A stretch of DNA of 64,000 nt from an unidentified bacterial endosymbiont (GCF_918797525.1 NZ_OU963893.1:2604001-2668000), one strand, 5' to 3'. Shown: positions 38,711 to 48,517, counted from the stretch's first letter. The notes: generated by a model not told the origin, from the letters alone. Program-made: numbers and translations.

Positions 38711-38746
38711 GAGGCCAGCCTTTTTCGCAAAGAGAAAGGCTGGCGT
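38711..38746 (-). terminator. Terminator of the psp operon
   Basis: A ten-base stem (GCCAGCCTTT/AAAGGCTGGC) lies twelve bases downstream of the pspD stop. Each arm contains T- or A-rich ends rather than a separate T run. Confidence 0.6.
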
Positions 38747-38758
38747 TATAGGGGAATA

Positions 38759-38980
38759 TCAGGAAAAGTAGCGTCGTGAAACACGTTTGGCCAGTTTTTG
38801 CAGCAGCGGCTCCAGGGCCACGGCCAGCACCATTCTAACAGGCTTGCGGGCAACAAATTTTATCGCCCAGCCTGCAACACCTGCCGGGCCGACACGTAAT
38901 GCCGCCAGCAGGACCAGTTTACCTGCGATTTTCAGGCCGGGTTTTACCTTCTGACCGGCCTGTTGCCAGTTTCGATTCAT
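38759..38980 (-). CDS. pspD: Phage shock protein D
   Basis: A 73-residue membrane-associated protein, last gene of this psp operon. It has a hydrophobic, glycine/alanine-rich centre ([21 protein letters not shown]) flanked by basic residues, as in E. coli PspD. The exact role is unclear. In E. coli pspE follows; here the terminator and then ycjM come next, so pspE is absent. Confidence 0.88.
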   Translation of the reverse strand: MNRNWQQAGQKVKPGLKIAGKLVLLAALRVGPAGVAGWAIKFVARKPVRMVLAVALEPLLQKLAKRVSRRYFS

Positions 38981-38992
38981 GAATGTTCTCTC

Positions 38993-39352
38993 TTAAAGCT
39001 GACGAAAACGGCTTCGCAGCGTAAAGGTATCAGATGTGATGTAACGTTCCATCTCGCGTAACCGTTTCTCACCGGCGATGAGCTGATCGTCCACGTTATT
39101 GAGAATGTCATTGCTGGTTGGCGCGCCTTCTGCAGCCAGTTCGCCATCCGGCATGGGATCGAGCACAAATGACAATATGATGTACGCCACCAGCGTAATA
39201 AATGCCAGACCGAAGAAAATCGATAATACCGTGACCACACGCACAAGTTTCACCGGTACGTCGAGATAGTTCGCCAGCCCGGCGCATACGCCGCGAACCA
39301 TCCCCTGCTGAGGGATCCGCCACAGTTTTTTGTTCAAATTGAGTCGAGCCAT
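38993..39352 (-). CDS. pspC: Phage shock protein C
   Basis: A 119-residue inner-membrane protein of the PspC family that senses envelope stress and with PspB draws PspA away from PspF. The N-terminal KLWRIPQQGMVRGVCAGLANYLDVPVKLVRV is the family signature; one strong hydrophobic helix spans about 38-62. It shares its first base with the last base of the pspB stop, so translation is coupled. Confidence 0.96.
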   Translation of the reverse strand: MARLNLNKKLWRIPQQGMVRGVCAGLANYLDVPVKLVRVVTVLSIFFGLAFITLVAYIILSFVLDPMPDGELAAEGAPTSNDILNNVDDQLIAGEKRLREMERYITSDTFTLRSRFRQL

Positions 39353-39576
39353 TAGCGGTCCCTCCAGTTTGGATGTTCCGCATCCAGGATGGCTTCCAGC
39401 GCCTGAATACGTTCGCGCATCTTATTCGCCTGATCGGACAACTGCGTCAGACGCTGCTGTTCACTCTGGGAAAGGTCGCCGCGAGACGAGCGGTTGCTGT
39501 AATGCAGCCATAGCCAAATCGGCAGAACGAACAGCACGAAAATGGTCAGGGGAATAGCCAGAAAAAGCGCGCTCAT
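39352..39576 (-). CDS. pspB: Phage shock protein B
   Basis: A 74-residue protein with an N-terminal membrane helix (about 4-24) and a cytoplasmic coiled-coil tail (QLSDQANKMRERIQALEAIL). It partners with PspC to activate the response under membrane stress. The sequence and length match E. coli PspB. Confidence 0.96.
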   Translation of the reverse strand: MSALFLAIPLTIFVLFVLPIWLWLHYSNRSSRGDLSQSEQQRLTQLSDQANKMRERIQALEAILDAEHPNWRDR

Positions 39577-39627
39577 GTGTACTCCTTGTCTTCTGATGCG
39601 TGCGGCACTCAGGTGCCGCGTAAATTA

Positions 39628-40300
<673 letters not shown>

Positions 40301-40348
40301 TCAATCCTCTTGATTCTGTTATCGGGCGATGCCCTGCTAAAGAGATAA

Positions 40349-40365
40349 TACAAATCCCGTGCCAA
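40349..40365 (-). promoter_or_regulatory. Sigma-54 promoter of the psp operon
   Basis: The minus strand reads TTGGCACGGGATTTGTA, with the -24 GG and -12 TG elements (TGGCAC-N5-TTGT) at correct spacing, about 50 bases upstream of pspA. PspF, encoded divergently, is the expected activator. Confidence 0.9.
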
Positions 40366-40463
40366 CTTTTTATCTTATTGATTATAAAAGAAGAGGTTGA
40401 TTTTTGCTCACCACATATCTATTCTTACCTGGTGAATATCGCTAAGGAGTGGTTAATTTAATC

Positions 40464-41441
40464 ATGACGGGATACAAAGACAATTTACTTGGCGAAGCGA
40501 ATAGCTTTCTGGAAGTGCTTGAACAGGTTTCTCGCCTCGCCCCGCTCGATAAACCGGTACTGATCATCGGCGAACGCGGTACGGGTAAGGAACTTATTGC
40601 CAACCGTCTGCACTACCTTTCCGGACGCTGGGACGGCCCGTTTATTTCGCTCAACTGCGCGGCGTTGAACGAAAACCTGCTCGACACCGAACTATTTGGT
40701 CATGAAGCTGGCGCCTTTACCGGGGCGCATAAACGTCACCCGGGTCGTTTCGAGCGTGCTGACGGTGGAACCCTGTTTCTGGATGAGCTGGCCACTGCCC
40801 CGATGCTGGTGCAGGAAAAGCTACTACGGGTGATCGAGTATGGCGAGCTGGAACGCGTCGGCGGCAACCAGCCTTTACAGGTTAACGTTCGTCTGGTCTG
40901 CGCCACCAATGCCAACCTGCCGGAGAGGGTAGCGGAAGACAGATTTCGTGCAGACCTGCTCGACCGTCTGGCCTTTGATGTCGTGCAGTTGCCGTCGCTT
41001 CGTGAGCGGCGCAGCGATATCATGTTGCTGGCAAACCAGTTTGCCATACAGATGTGCCGTGAACTTGGCCTGCCGTTGTTTCCCGGGTTTAGCGATTTCG
41101 CTCAGGAAACACTGCTTGCCTATTCGTGGCCGGGTAATATTCGTGAACTGAAAAACGTCGTCGAGCGTTCAGTTTATCGTCACGGCAGCAGTGAAACGCC
41201 GTTAGACAATATTATTGTCGATCCCTTTCAGCGTCATCCGCAGCGGGCCGCGCCGTTGCCAGCACCGAACGAGACGCCTTCTCTTCCCCTCGATCTGCGT
41301 CAGTTCCAGCACGATCAGGAGCATACCTTGCTTGAGAAGAGCCTGGCGCAGGCGAAATATAACCAGAAGCGCGCGGCTGAACTGCTGGGGCTGACCTACC
41401 ATCAGTTAAGGGCATTGCTCAAAAAGCATCAAATGCGCTGA
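40464..41441 (+). CDS. pspF: Psp operon transcriptional activator PspF
   Basis: Sigma-54 enhancer-binding protein consisting of AAA+ and DNA-binding domains only. Walker A GERGTGKE (36-43), the sigma-54 loop GAFTGA (83-88), Walker B GGTLFLDELA and the C-terminal Fis-like helix KRAAELLGLTYHQLRALLKKH are present. The start at 40464 matches E. coli (YKDNLLGEANSFLEVLEQV). It diverges from pspA and is regulated through PspA binding. Confidence 0.97.
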   Translation: MTGYKDNLLGEANSFLEVLEQVSRLAPLDKPVLIIGERGTGKELIANRLHYLSGRWDGPFISLNCAALNENLLDTELFGHEAGAFTGAHKRHPGRFERADGGTLFLDELATAPMLVQEKLLRVIEYGELERVGGNQPLQVNVRLVCATNANLPERVAEDRFRADLLDRLAFDVVQLPSLRERRSDIMLLANQFAIQMCRELGLPLFPGFSDFAQETLLAYSWPGNIRELKNVVERSVYRHGSSETPLDNIIVDPFQRHPQRAAPLPAPNETPSLPLDLRQFQHDQEHTLLEKSLAQAKYNQKRAAELLGLTYHQLRALLKKHQMR

Positions 41442-41454
41442 CATTATTAGCACG

Positions 41455-41820
41455 TACCCGCAGAGATTTTTACGAAGCCATTAAGTTCAGGTACTGGGTT
41501 ATGATGCCAAAGCGCAGTAGCGACAATAACAATATCTTCCTTAGATGCATTTTCCAATCCAGCATTACACATGCGGTAGAAAGCAGCATTTCGCGCCACG
41601 AGAGCCTGGATATTGCGCTGATCAACACAGGTCCTTACGCTGTGCGTAATAGTATCGTTCAGGCCTTTTGTTTCTGTCTACCGGAGCGAATCCTTCGTTT
41701 ATAGCGAGTCAGATGGGGCATGAAAATGCTAAGATAGTTTATAAGGTATATTCAAAGTGGTTGCAGAAAGGAACGTGGATCAGGTCGTGATGCGAAATGA
41801 CCTATTGCAGACGTTACTGC
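41455..41820 (+). pseudogene. Second tyrosine-integrase relic between pspF and sapA
   Basis: A degraded plus-strand integrase C-terminus. The segment ANPSFIASQMGHENAKIVYKVYSKW (41686-41760) is a clear match to lambdoid integrases, and the preceding open frame (41501-41704) carries SISRHESLDIALINTGPYAVRNS, which fits the region before the catalytic box in another frame. The catalytic HTRHTFA is lost and two frames are needed. It is a scar of a separate integration or an earlier end of the sap-linked prophage. Confidence 0.7.
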
Positions 41821-41908
41821 CCCAATATGCCCTCAGGCTTAAACGGCGCTGGATAATGTCGTTTAAAATTAGTAAGATAGCCACTTCATATACATTACCT
41901 TAAACACT

Positions 41909-43549
41909 ATGCGTCTGGTTTTATCATCCCTTTTAGCACTCGGTTTGTTCAGCAGCATGGTCTTTGCCGCGCCCGGGCAAACTGCGCTCCCTGATATTCG
42001 CGATAGCGGCTTCGTCTATTGTGTCAGCGGCCAGGTCGACACATTTAACCCGCAAAAAGCCGGTAGCGGGCTGATAGTTGATACACTCGCCGCCCAGCTT
42101 TATGACCGTCTGCTTGATGTCGACCCCTATACCTATCGCCTGGTCCCTGAGCTGGCAGAAAGCTGGGAAGTGCTGGATAACGGCGCAACCTACCGCTTCC
42201 GCCTTCGCGATGATGTCGCATTCCAGCATACTCCGTGGTTTACCCCGACGCGTAAACTGAACGCCGATGACGTGGTCTTTACCTTCCAGCGCATCTTTAA
42301 CCGCAACCACCCGTGGCATAACGTCAACGGGAGCAATTTCCCGTATTTCGACAGTCTGCAGTTTGCCGACACCGTCAAAAGCGTGCGTAAGCTCGATAGC
42401 AGAACGGTTGAGTTTAGTCTGGCGCGCCCGGACGCCTCTTTCCTCTGGCATCTTGCAACACACTACGCATCGGTAATGTCTGCGGAATATGCGGCTCAGT
42501 TAACCCAACAGGACCATCAGGAGCGGCTCGACCGCCAGCCTGTCGGTACCGGGCCGTTCCAGTTGGCCGAATACCGCTCCGGGCAATATATTCGCCTGCA
42601 GCGTCACGAGCACTTCTGGCGCGGAAGGCCGCTCATGCCGCAGGTGGTGGTTGACCTCGGTTCCGGTGGAACGGGACGGCTGTCTAAACTGCTAACGGGC
42701 GAATGCGATGTGCTCGCCTGGCCTGCGGCAAGCCAGCTCAGCATTCTGCGTGACGACCCGCGCCTGCGCCTGACGCTTCGCCCCGGTATGAACATCGCTT
42801 ATCTGGCGTTTAATACCGATAAGCCGCCGTTGAATAACCCCGCGGTGCGCCATGCTCTGGCGTTGGCGATCAACAACCAGCGCCTGATGCAGTCGATCTA
42901 TTACGGTACGGCTGAAACCGCCGCCTCGATTTTGCCGCGTGCCTCCTGGGCGTATGACGGTGAAGCTAAAATTACCGAATATAACCCGGCGAAAGCGCGC
43001 GAGCAGCTAAAAGCCCTGGGCGTTGAAAACCTGACGCTGCAGCTCTGGGTGCCGACCAGCTCTCAGGCGTGGAACCCCAGTCCGTTGAAAACCGCCGAGC
43101 TGTTACAGGCGGATATGGCACAGGTGGGCGTCAACGTGATCATTGTACCGGTTGAGGGCCGTTTCCAGGAGGCGCGACTGATGGATATGAATCATGATTT
43201 AACCCTGGCAGGCTGGGCAACCGACAGTAATGATCCGGACAGTTTTTTCCGTCCGCTACTCAGCTGCGCGGCTATAAACTCACAAACCAACTATGCCCAC
43301 TGGTGTAACCATGAGTTTGACGCCGTGCTGCAACGCGCGCTCGCGTCTCAACAGCTTGCCTCGCGCATAGATGCCTATGATGAAGCGCAAAATATTCTCG
43401 CCCGGGAACTGCCGGTGCTGCCGCTGGCCTCTTCCCTGCGCCTTCAGGCCTATCGTTATGATATTAAAGGGCTGGTACTAAGCCCGTTTGGTAACGCCTC
43501 CTTCGCGGGCGTCTCGCGAGAAACAGAATCCGGGGTGAAAAAACCATGA
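41909..43549 (+). CDS. sapA: Peptide-binding protein SapA
   Basis: Periplasmic solute-binding protein, DppA/OppA family, of the Sap ABC transporter linked to antimicrobial peptide resistance and, in E. coli, putrescine export. It is 546 residues with a signal peptide ending SSMVFA (residue 20). Family motifs [15 protein letters not shown] and [17 protein letters not shown] are present. The stop overlaps the sapB start as ATGA. Confidence 0.96.
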   Translation: MRLVLSSLLALGLFSSMVFAAPGQTALPDIRDSGFVYCVSGQVDTFNPQKAGSGLIVDTLAAQLYDRLLDVDPYTYRLVPELAESWEVLDNGATYRFRLRDDVAFQHTPWFTPTRKLNADDVVFTFQRIFNRNHPWHNVNGSNFPYFDSLQFADTVKSVRKLDSRTVEFSLARPDASFLWHLATHYASVMSAEYAAQLTQQDHQERLDRQPVGTGPFQLAEYRSGQYIRLQRHEHFWRGRPLMPQVVVDLGSGGTGRLSKLLTGECDVLAWPAASQLSILRDDPRLRLTLRPGMNIAYLAFNTDKPPLNNPAVRHALALAINNQRLMQSIYYGTAETAASILPRASWAYDGEAKITEYNPAKAREQLKALGVENLTLQLWVPTSSQAWNPSPLKTAELLQADMAQVGVNVIIVPVEGRFQEARLMDMNHDLTLAGWATDSNDPDSFFRPLLSCAAINSQTNYAHWCNHEFDAVLQRALASQQLASRIDAYDEAQNILARELPVLPLASSLRLQAYRYDIKGLVLSPFGNASFAGVSRETESGVKKP

Positions 43550-44511
43550 TTATTTTTACCTTGCGTCGCATTCTGCTCCTGCTGGTGACGCTCTTTTTCC
43601 TGGCCTTTGTCAGCTTTAGCCTGAGCTACTTTACTCCGCACGCTCCGCTGCTGGGGTCTTCACTGTGGGATGCCTGGCGTTTCTGGTTTATCGGTCTGCT
43701 GCACTGGGATTTCGGCGTGTCCAGCATTAACGGACAATTGATTTCGGAACAGTTGAAAGAGGTCTTCCCGGCGACAATGGAGCTGTGCATTCTGGCCTTT
43801 GGATTTGCCCTGCTGGTAGGGATCCCGGTCGGCATGCTGGCGGGAATTTATCGCAACAAATGGCAGGATAAACTGATCAGCGCCCTCGCCCTGCTCGGTT
43901 TCTCAATCCCGGTGTTTTGGCTGGCGCTGCTGCTGACGTTGTTCTTCTCGCTGACGCTCGGCTGGCTGCCTGTTTCCGGACGTTTCGACCTGCTCTACGC
44001 GGTGAAAACGGTCAGCGGATTTGCCATTATTGACGCATGGCTTTCGGATTCCGTCTGGCGCCACGAGATGATTGTCAGCGCCTTGCGGCATATGGTTTTA
44101 CCCGTGCTGACGCTGGCGGTTGCCCCCACCACTGAAGTCATTCGCCTGATGCGGATCAGCACTATTGATGTCTTTGAACAGAACTACGTCAAGGCGGCTG
44201 CCACGCGCGGATTGTCTCGCCTTACCATTTTACGTCGTCATGTGCTGCACAATGCGCTGCCACCGGTTATTCCGCGTCTTGGCCTGCAGTTTTCCACCAT
44301 GCTAACGCTGGCGATGATCACCGAGATGGTCTTTAGCTGGCCCGGTTTGGGACGCTGGATGATTAACGCCATTCGCCAACAGGATTATGCGGCTATTTCC
44401 GCCGGCGTAATGGTGATTGGTTCACTGGTCATTGCTGTTAACGTTCTTTCCGATATTTTGGGTGCTATGGCTAACCCGTTGAAGCATAAGGAATGGTATG
44501 CCTTACGATAG
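43546..44511 (+). CDS. sapB: Sap transporter permease SapB
   Basis: Inner-membrane permease of the DppB/OppB type, 321 residues with six helices. The cytoplasmic EAA-like loop is [30 protein letters not shown], and the C-terminus EWYALR is as in E. coli. It is complete. Its expected partner permease gene sapC starts inside its last codons but is interrupted directly after. Confidence 0.96.
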   Translation: MIIFTLRRILLLLVTLFFLAFVSFSLSYFTPHAPLLGSSLWDAWRFWFIGLLHWDFGVSSINGQLISEQLKEVFPATMELCILAFGFALLVGIPVGMLAGIYRNKWQDKLISALALLGFSIPVFWLALLLTLFFSLTLGWLPVSGRFDLLYAVKTVSGFAIIDAWLSDSVWRHEMIVSALRHMVLPVLTLAVAPTTEVIRLMRISTIDVFEQNYVKAAATRGLSRLTILRRHVLHNALPPVIPRLGLQFSTMLTLAMITEMVFSWPGLGRWMINAIRQQDYAAISAGVMVIGSLVIAVNVLSDILGAMANPLKHKEWYALR

Positions 44512-44542
44512 TGGCTATAGGACTGCATGTATTTTCATTTAA
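44498..44542 (+). pseudogene. sapC: sapC start truncated by prophage junction
   Basis: The first five codons (MPYDS) match SapC, and the start overlaps the sapB stop by 14 bases as in E. coli. From about 44511 the sequence diverges and the frame stops at 44542 (GYRTACIFI). The rest of sapC and sapDF are not in the window, so the junction with the prophage lies within codons 5-6. Confidence 0.85.
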
Positions 44543-44712
44543 AATCAATGCGATAGTTAATAAATCCGCTATCGATTTTGAGTTTTAATACGCAAATTTG
44601 TACACATTGTTTTTTTGCTCCAACAGTCTCAATCGAAACATGGGCTGTTGGAGCTACGATTCCGCCCCTCTTCGTTTCTTCTATACTTTCAGTTTGACGA
44701 CTGGAGGTAATC
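44543..44712. other. Prophage border region with inverted repeat
   Basis: Non-coding, AT-rich. It contains an imperfect inverted repeat, AAAATC..CGATAG and CTATCGATTTT (about 44540-44583), possibly an integrase or Xis arm-site region or a terminator. The ribosome site GGAGG of the SRAP gene ends it. Confidence 0.45.
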
Positions 44713-45387
44713 ATGTGCGGACGTTTTGCACAAGCTCAAACCCGTGAAGAGTATCTGGCTTACCTGTCCGACAGAGCTGATCGTGACATTGCCTATGACC
44801 CTGAACCTATTGGTCGGTACAACGTGGCTCCCGGTACTAAAGTCCTGCTGTTGAGCGAACGAGACGAGCAGTTGCACCTCGATCCTGTTTTCTGGGGTTA
44901 CGCGCCCGGGTGGTGGGATAAACCGCCACTGATTAATGCGCGTGTCGAAACCGCGGCAACCAGCAGGATGTTTAAGCCCCTCTGGCAGCATGGCCGTGCG
45001 ATCTGCTTCGCCGATGGATGGTTCGAATGGAAAAAGGAAGGTGACAAGAAACAGCCCTACTTTATTCACCGGGCAGATGGCCAGCCCATTTTCATGGCGG
45101 CGATCGGCAGTACACCATTCGAGCGCGGCGATGATGCAGAAGGCTTTCTGATAGTAACGTCTGCAGCTGACAAAGGACTGGTCGACATTCACGACCGACG
45201 GCCACTGGTTCTGTCGCCGGAAGCGGCCCGGGAATGGACGCGCCAGGATATAGGCAGGAAAGAAGCGGAAGAGATTGCATCTGACGGCTCTGTGCCAGCT
45301 GAGATGTTTACCTGGCATGCAGTGACCCGTGAAGTGGGAAATGTAAAAAATCAGGGGAGAAAATTGATAGAACAAATAGATATATGA
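44713..45387 (+). CDS. SRAP-domain protein (YedK/HMCES family)
   Basis: A 224-residue SRAP (SOS-response-associated peptidase) protein. The catalytic Cys2 is in MCGRFAQ and becomes N-terminal after Met removal; family proteins form a thiazolidine crosslink with abasic sites in single-stranded DNA and protect them. NAR.ETA, FADGWFEWKKEG (catalytic Glu) and TWHAVT (His) follow. A strong GGAGG site precedes the ATG. It is the first gene inside the prophage and is a phage or satellite cargo rather than the chromosomal yedK. Confidence 0.92.
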   Translation: MCGRFAQAQTREEYLAYLSDRADRDIAYDPEPIGRYNVAPGTKVLLLSERDEQLHLDPVFWGYAPGWWDKPPLINARVETAATSRMFKPLWQHGRAICFADGWFEWKKEGDKKQPYFIHRADGQPIFMAAIGSTPFERGDDAEGFLIVTSAADKGLVDIHDRRPLVLSPEAAREWTRQDIGRKEAEEIASDGSVPAEMFTWHAVTREVGNVKNQGRKLIEQIDI

Positions 45388-45437
45388 TCTGATGTACTTT
45401 TGATGTGCACTTATATCTGATCCAGCATTATCTTATT

Positions 45438-45650
45438 TTAAGAAAGAAATATATTTGCAGCCATAGGACCACTAAGCCCATTTATACGATAGAATTCAAC
45501 GCGAACACCAGGCTTTAACGTTTGGCTTTCGCTATTGCTTAATGCGGAAACATGTAAAAAAACATCTTTTCTGCCATCTGATGGGATGATTAACCCCTTT
45601 CCACTCTTGAAGTCAAAACTTTTGACGATTCCTGTCATTTTACGAGACAA
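45438..45650 (-). CDS. CspF-like cold-shock domain protein
   Basis: A 70-residue cold-shock domain protein close to E. coli CspF (same length, [33 protein letters not shown]). The RNP1-like KGLI replaces KGFGFI, losing both aromatic residues that stack on nucleic acid, as in CspF. The start is TTG, giving the CspF-like N-terminus; an ATG four codons in is possible. It diverges from a CspB-like gene, the arrangement found in the E. coli Qin prophage. Confidence 0.85.
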   Translation of the reverse strand: MSRKMTGIVKSFDFKSGKGLIIPSDGRKDVFLHVSALSNSESQTLKPGVRVEFYRINGLSGPMAANIFLS

Positions 45651-45933
45651 CTATTTTCCTATTTATAATAAAGATTTGACTATACAGGACCAGTTAGAAA
45701 TAGCTATTCTTATTTTAACGGCCTTCTGGAAGGCTAAAATAAAATTTGCTTATTCATTCAACACGTGCCTTAATGGTTTGGCTGATTCGTTGAGATGATG
45801 AATCTAAATTTTCAAAAGCTACCCTCATAACCAGGTGTTATCTCTGATATCACCTCCTCTTGAGTCTATACGTGTACCATCATATATTTCTTTTCATGAG
45901 CTTGTTAGTTTGAAATTTTCAAACAGAGGTTAT
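45651..45933. other. Divergent promoter region between the two csp genes
   Basis: An AT-rich 280-base spacer with one hairpin, GGCCTTC/GAAGGCT (about 45720-45735). Csp genes have long structured leaders, so one or both transcripts probably begin here. I do not see a convincing cold-box sequence. Confidence 0.45.
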
Positions 45934-46152
45934 ATGTCATCTAAAATAATCGGTCTTGTTAAGTGGTTTAACGACGATAAGGGATTTGGCTTTATCTCCC
46001 CACTCGATGGAAGTAAAGACGTTCTTGTTCACACTTCTTCTCTGCAGGGAGAAAAATTTAATACTCTCTTTGAAGGACAAAAAGTCAAATTCGCTATCAT
46101 AGCTGGCACTAAAGGGCCAACCGCTGCCAATGTAACGCTCTGCGATAGATGA
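45934..46152 (+). CDS. CspB-like cold-shock protein
   Basis: A 72-residue cold-shock domain protein with the RNP1 motif KGFGFI and the RNP2-like DVLVHTS. It most resembles CspB/CspG/CspI of E. coli. The serine in place of the usual phenylalanine of RNP2 (VHTSS against VHFSA) is notable. The start at 45934 has CAGAGG upstream. It is expected to bind single-stranded RNA or DNA in cold or lytic conditions. Confidence 0.9.
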   Translation: MSSKIIGLVKWFNDDKGFGFISPLDGSKDVLVHTSSLQGEKFNTLFEGQKVKFAIIAGTKGPTAANVTLCDR

Positions 46153-46397
46153 TTTTTAAATGGATTACTTAAGCCAGCATGATTTTATCAGAGGCCAATG
46201 ATTAGTCGGTACGCACATCATTACAACAGGCCAGCATATTTACTTACCATGAAGTTTGCTGACCGATGTGATGAAATGCAGGTCTGCTGCATGAACAGTC
46301 TAAAAGCAGAAGCTAACTGCTTATAAAACATTAAAGTGCGTAAGAGGTTAGGCAGCCTCCAAAAGCATCACTTCTTATTTATTGTATTACTGTTTTT

Positions 46398-46562
46398 TTA
46401 GAATCGCTGAGAAGATTTGAACAAAGCGCTGCAGTATGGGCACAACAACTGAGCCCCCTTTTGTACACGATTGTAACTATGTTCGGAATCTTTTGAGCAG
46501 ATTGGACAAGGGCATTTTACTAAATAATTTCGGCGGGATTGAGTGTTTTTACGTGCAGTCAT
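46398..46562 (-). CDS. Small zinc-ribbon protein
   Basis: A 54-residue protein with two CxxC knuckles, CPCPIC and CPYC, spaced like a zinc ribbon, preceded by a basic N-terminus (TARKNTQSRRNYLVK). The start at 46562 has GGAGAAG. It resembles the small zinc-ribbon proteins of lambdoid prophages in E. coli (YnfU type) but I do not assign a name. It could bind nucleic acid. Confidence 0.75.
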   Translation of the reverse strand: MTARKNTQSRRNYLVKCPCPICSKDSEHSYNRVQKGAQLLCPYCSALFKSSQRF

Positions 46563-46711
46563 AGACTTCTCCAGTTCAAATGGACCGCTACAGTACACGT
46601 AAAGGCGGCATAATGCTTGTTTTAATTTCGAGAGAGGTGACATAACGTGAATAAGCCAAACCCTTTCGAACAGCATCGAATCTCAAAAAGCTCTCAAATA
46701 CAGTTGGATAT

Positions 46712-46939
46712 ATGAAAAAAGTAATCATTTTCTTTAATGGTAAACCAAGTAAAGTTATCACTGTACTAAAAGGCGTGACGTCAATACGCGAAGAATATCC
46801 TAATGGAGAAGAGGTAAACCTTCAGATCATGTCAGCCGGTTTTCCCTCTTTAACAGGTGACCATGAAGTTGTCTATGTTGCATCAGATCGAGAACTTACT
46901 TCTCAGGAAATACTAGATGCAGCCCAGAAGTATCTTTAA
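46712..46939 (+). CDS. Hypothetical protein, 75 residues
   Basis: Unrecognised. Soluble, mixed alpha/beta composition (KKVIIFFNGKPSKVITVL, then VVYVASDRELTSQEILDAAQKYL). There is no strong ribosome site. The low G+C matches the surrounding prophage border. Confidence 0.5.
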   Translation: MKKVIIFFNGKPSKVITVLKGVTSIREEYPNGEEVNLQIMSAGFPSLTGDHEVVYVASDRELTSQEILDAAQKYL

Positions 46940-47132
46940 TATCCCAGATACACAGGCAATACCAGTGTAAAAATCATAATTACAATAGCATTGTTCATTA
47001 TTACCGCCTGCTAAACGCAGGCTTTTTTTTAAGATTGCATACGATAGAATCCGTTAAATCAAAAAAACAAGTAATATTGTATATTTAACCAACACACCGC
47101 TTCATTCGGCTAATCATGCACACGAGACCCTT

Positions 47133-47483
47133 ATGCAAATCATAAGTTACAAGGTATTAATAATTATTGAAACGAATGAGTTTGATCAAAAACCCCCTGT
47201 TCTAATTTTAAAATTCTTACATGACCGCGAATACTCAGATAAGTCTGAAAGAGGAGTTAAATTTCCAGTAAACACATACATTGGGTTGGAAAACCAAGCA
47301 GTCTTAGAGTGGGAGTCTGAAAAAGATGGTGCAGACAAGTTAAAACAAAGACTTTATGGTAAACTTAATAGAATCAGGAAATTAGAGAAAAAACCCACTA
47401 CGGTTTTTTTAATGATTTCCCCTAAAGAAAAGACGCTTTCCTTTGTATCCAGATTCAAAGAGAAAAAATCACATCTACAGTGA
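47133..47483 (+). CDS. Hypothetical AT-rich protein, 116 residues
   Basis: Unrecognised, basic and lysine-rich in the second half (RLYGKLNRIRKLEKKPTT), no membrane segment. A GAGACC site lies before ATG. Codon use is far more AT-rich than the chromosomal genes, suggesting recent transfer. No function can be proposed. Confidence 0.5.
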   Translation: MQIISYKVLIIIETNEFDQKPPVLILKFLHDREYSDKSERGVKFPVNTYIGLENQAVLEWESEKDGADKLKQRLYGKLNRIRKLEKKPTTVFLMISPKEKTLSFVSRFKEKKSHLQ

Positions 47484-47835
47484 TTTAGCATAAAAAAACA
47501 GACAAGATATTGAATATGTGATGTTTTTATAGCTTATGTATTTGTCATAACTTTCTCTTGCTTCTAATTATATCTTTATGTCAATCTCTTGATAAGAGCA
47601 GCCTGCCAGTATACTTAAACTCGTTCGCAAGAATAGTTTTTTAGCGTTCATTCAGTCACTTCGCAGATGATTGGTTCTGATTTATCACATTAGGGTTACC
47701 AACCATAACTCGCATTGCATTCGATGGATTTCGGAACTGAATCCCCTTCCATCTCCTTTCCGTCACATTTTTTAATGTTCGGAACGTTCGAAGATTCCTG
47801 CTGTCCAAAATATACTCTAATCAGAAAAGGTACTC
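47484..47835. other. AT-rich non-coding stretch
   Basis: About 350 bases with no supported gene. It holds direct and inverted short AT repeats only and the leader of the small membrane protein that follows. Confidence 0.4.
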
Positions 47836-47937
47836 ATGGAAATGCTTATCACCTTTACTATCGTAGCTTTAGCTCTGGCTTTAATGACATTCAGTTTGGT
47901 AAAAATAGGAATCAGTGTATCTAACAATCCTGATTAA
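47836..47937 (+). CDS. Short membrane protein, 33 residues
   Basis: A tiny open frame with AAAAGG six bases upstream of ATG. It encodes a single hydrophobic helix (residues 4-27, LITFTIVALALALMTFSLV) followed by KIGISVSNNPD. It ends 13 bases before the convergent invertase gene. No family is recognised; single-helix proteins of this size often regulate membrane partners or act as toxins. Confidence 0.55.
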   Translation: MEMLITFTIVALALALMTFSLVKIGISVSNNPD

Positions 47938-47950
47938 CTGTAATATGTAG

Positions 47951-48517
47951 TCAAGTCTCAGTAACAGCCTTATTCACTGGGAATTTCTTATAAAGAGTGC
48001 ATAATGCTACATCATAAATGATCGCCACCTTCTTTCTGTCGACGCCTTTCTCAATCAGTCGCCCTGCCTGTGCCCATTGCTCTTCTGTCAGCTTCGGGCG
48101 CCTGCCACCAATTCGCCCTTTCTCACGAGCTGCGGCTAACCCAGCGCGGGTGCGCTCCACAATTAACTCCCTCTCCATCTCGGCCAGAGCTGACATGATA
48201 TGAAAGATAAACCGCCCCATTGGGCTGGAAGTGTCGATGCTGTCCGTAAGACTTTTGAAGTGGATGCCACGCTGCCGTAGTTCGTCGACCAGCAATACCA
48301 GGTTCCTCATGCTTCGCCCAAGGCGATCAAGCTTCCACACAACCAGCGTATCTCCCTCTTTCAGCGTCTTAAGAAGCTTTTTCAGCGCTGGCCTGTTAGC
48401 CACTGTTCCGCTCATTTTTTCTTCGAAAATTTGTTCACATCCTGCGCGTTCGAGCGCTTGCCGCTGAAGATCCGTATTTTGGTCATTTGTTGACACCCTT
48501 ACATAGCCAATTTGCAT
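47951..48517 (-). CDS. Gin/Pin-type serine DNA invertase
   Basis: A 188-residue serine recombinase very close to phage Mu Gin and to Pin/Cin. Catalytic Ser9 is in MQIGYVRVST; arginines and the E helix follow in DTLVVWKLDRLGRSMRN and SLTDSIDTSSPMGRF, then the helix-turn-helix (VDRKKVAIIYDVALCTLYKKF). The start at 48517 is preferred over GTG 48526 because it gives the family N-terminus. It lies 66 bases from a gix-like site and should flip the neighbouring segment with Fis. Confidence 0.95.
   Translation of the reverse strand: MQIGYVRVSTNDQNTDLQRQALERAGCEQIFEEKMSGTVANRPALKKLLKTLKEGDTLVVWKLDRLGRSMRNLVLLVDELRQRGIHFKSLTDSIDTSSPMGRFIFHIMSALAEMERELIVERTRAGLAAAREKGRIGGRRPKLTEEQWAQAGRLIEKGVDRKKVAIIYDVALCTLYKKFPVNKAVTET

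Noticed and set aside
44689..45375. Minus-strand open frame of 228 codons
   Set aside because: Antisense to the SRAP gene, which has the catalytic motif and a strong ribosome site.
45535..45798. Plus-strand open frame over the csp intergenic region
   Set aside because: It overlaps the CspF-like gene in antisense and has no start signal.
47715..47924. Plus-strand open frame of 69 codons
   Set aside because: Cysteine- and serine-rich without a ribosome site, and it overlaps the better supported short membrane protein in another frame.
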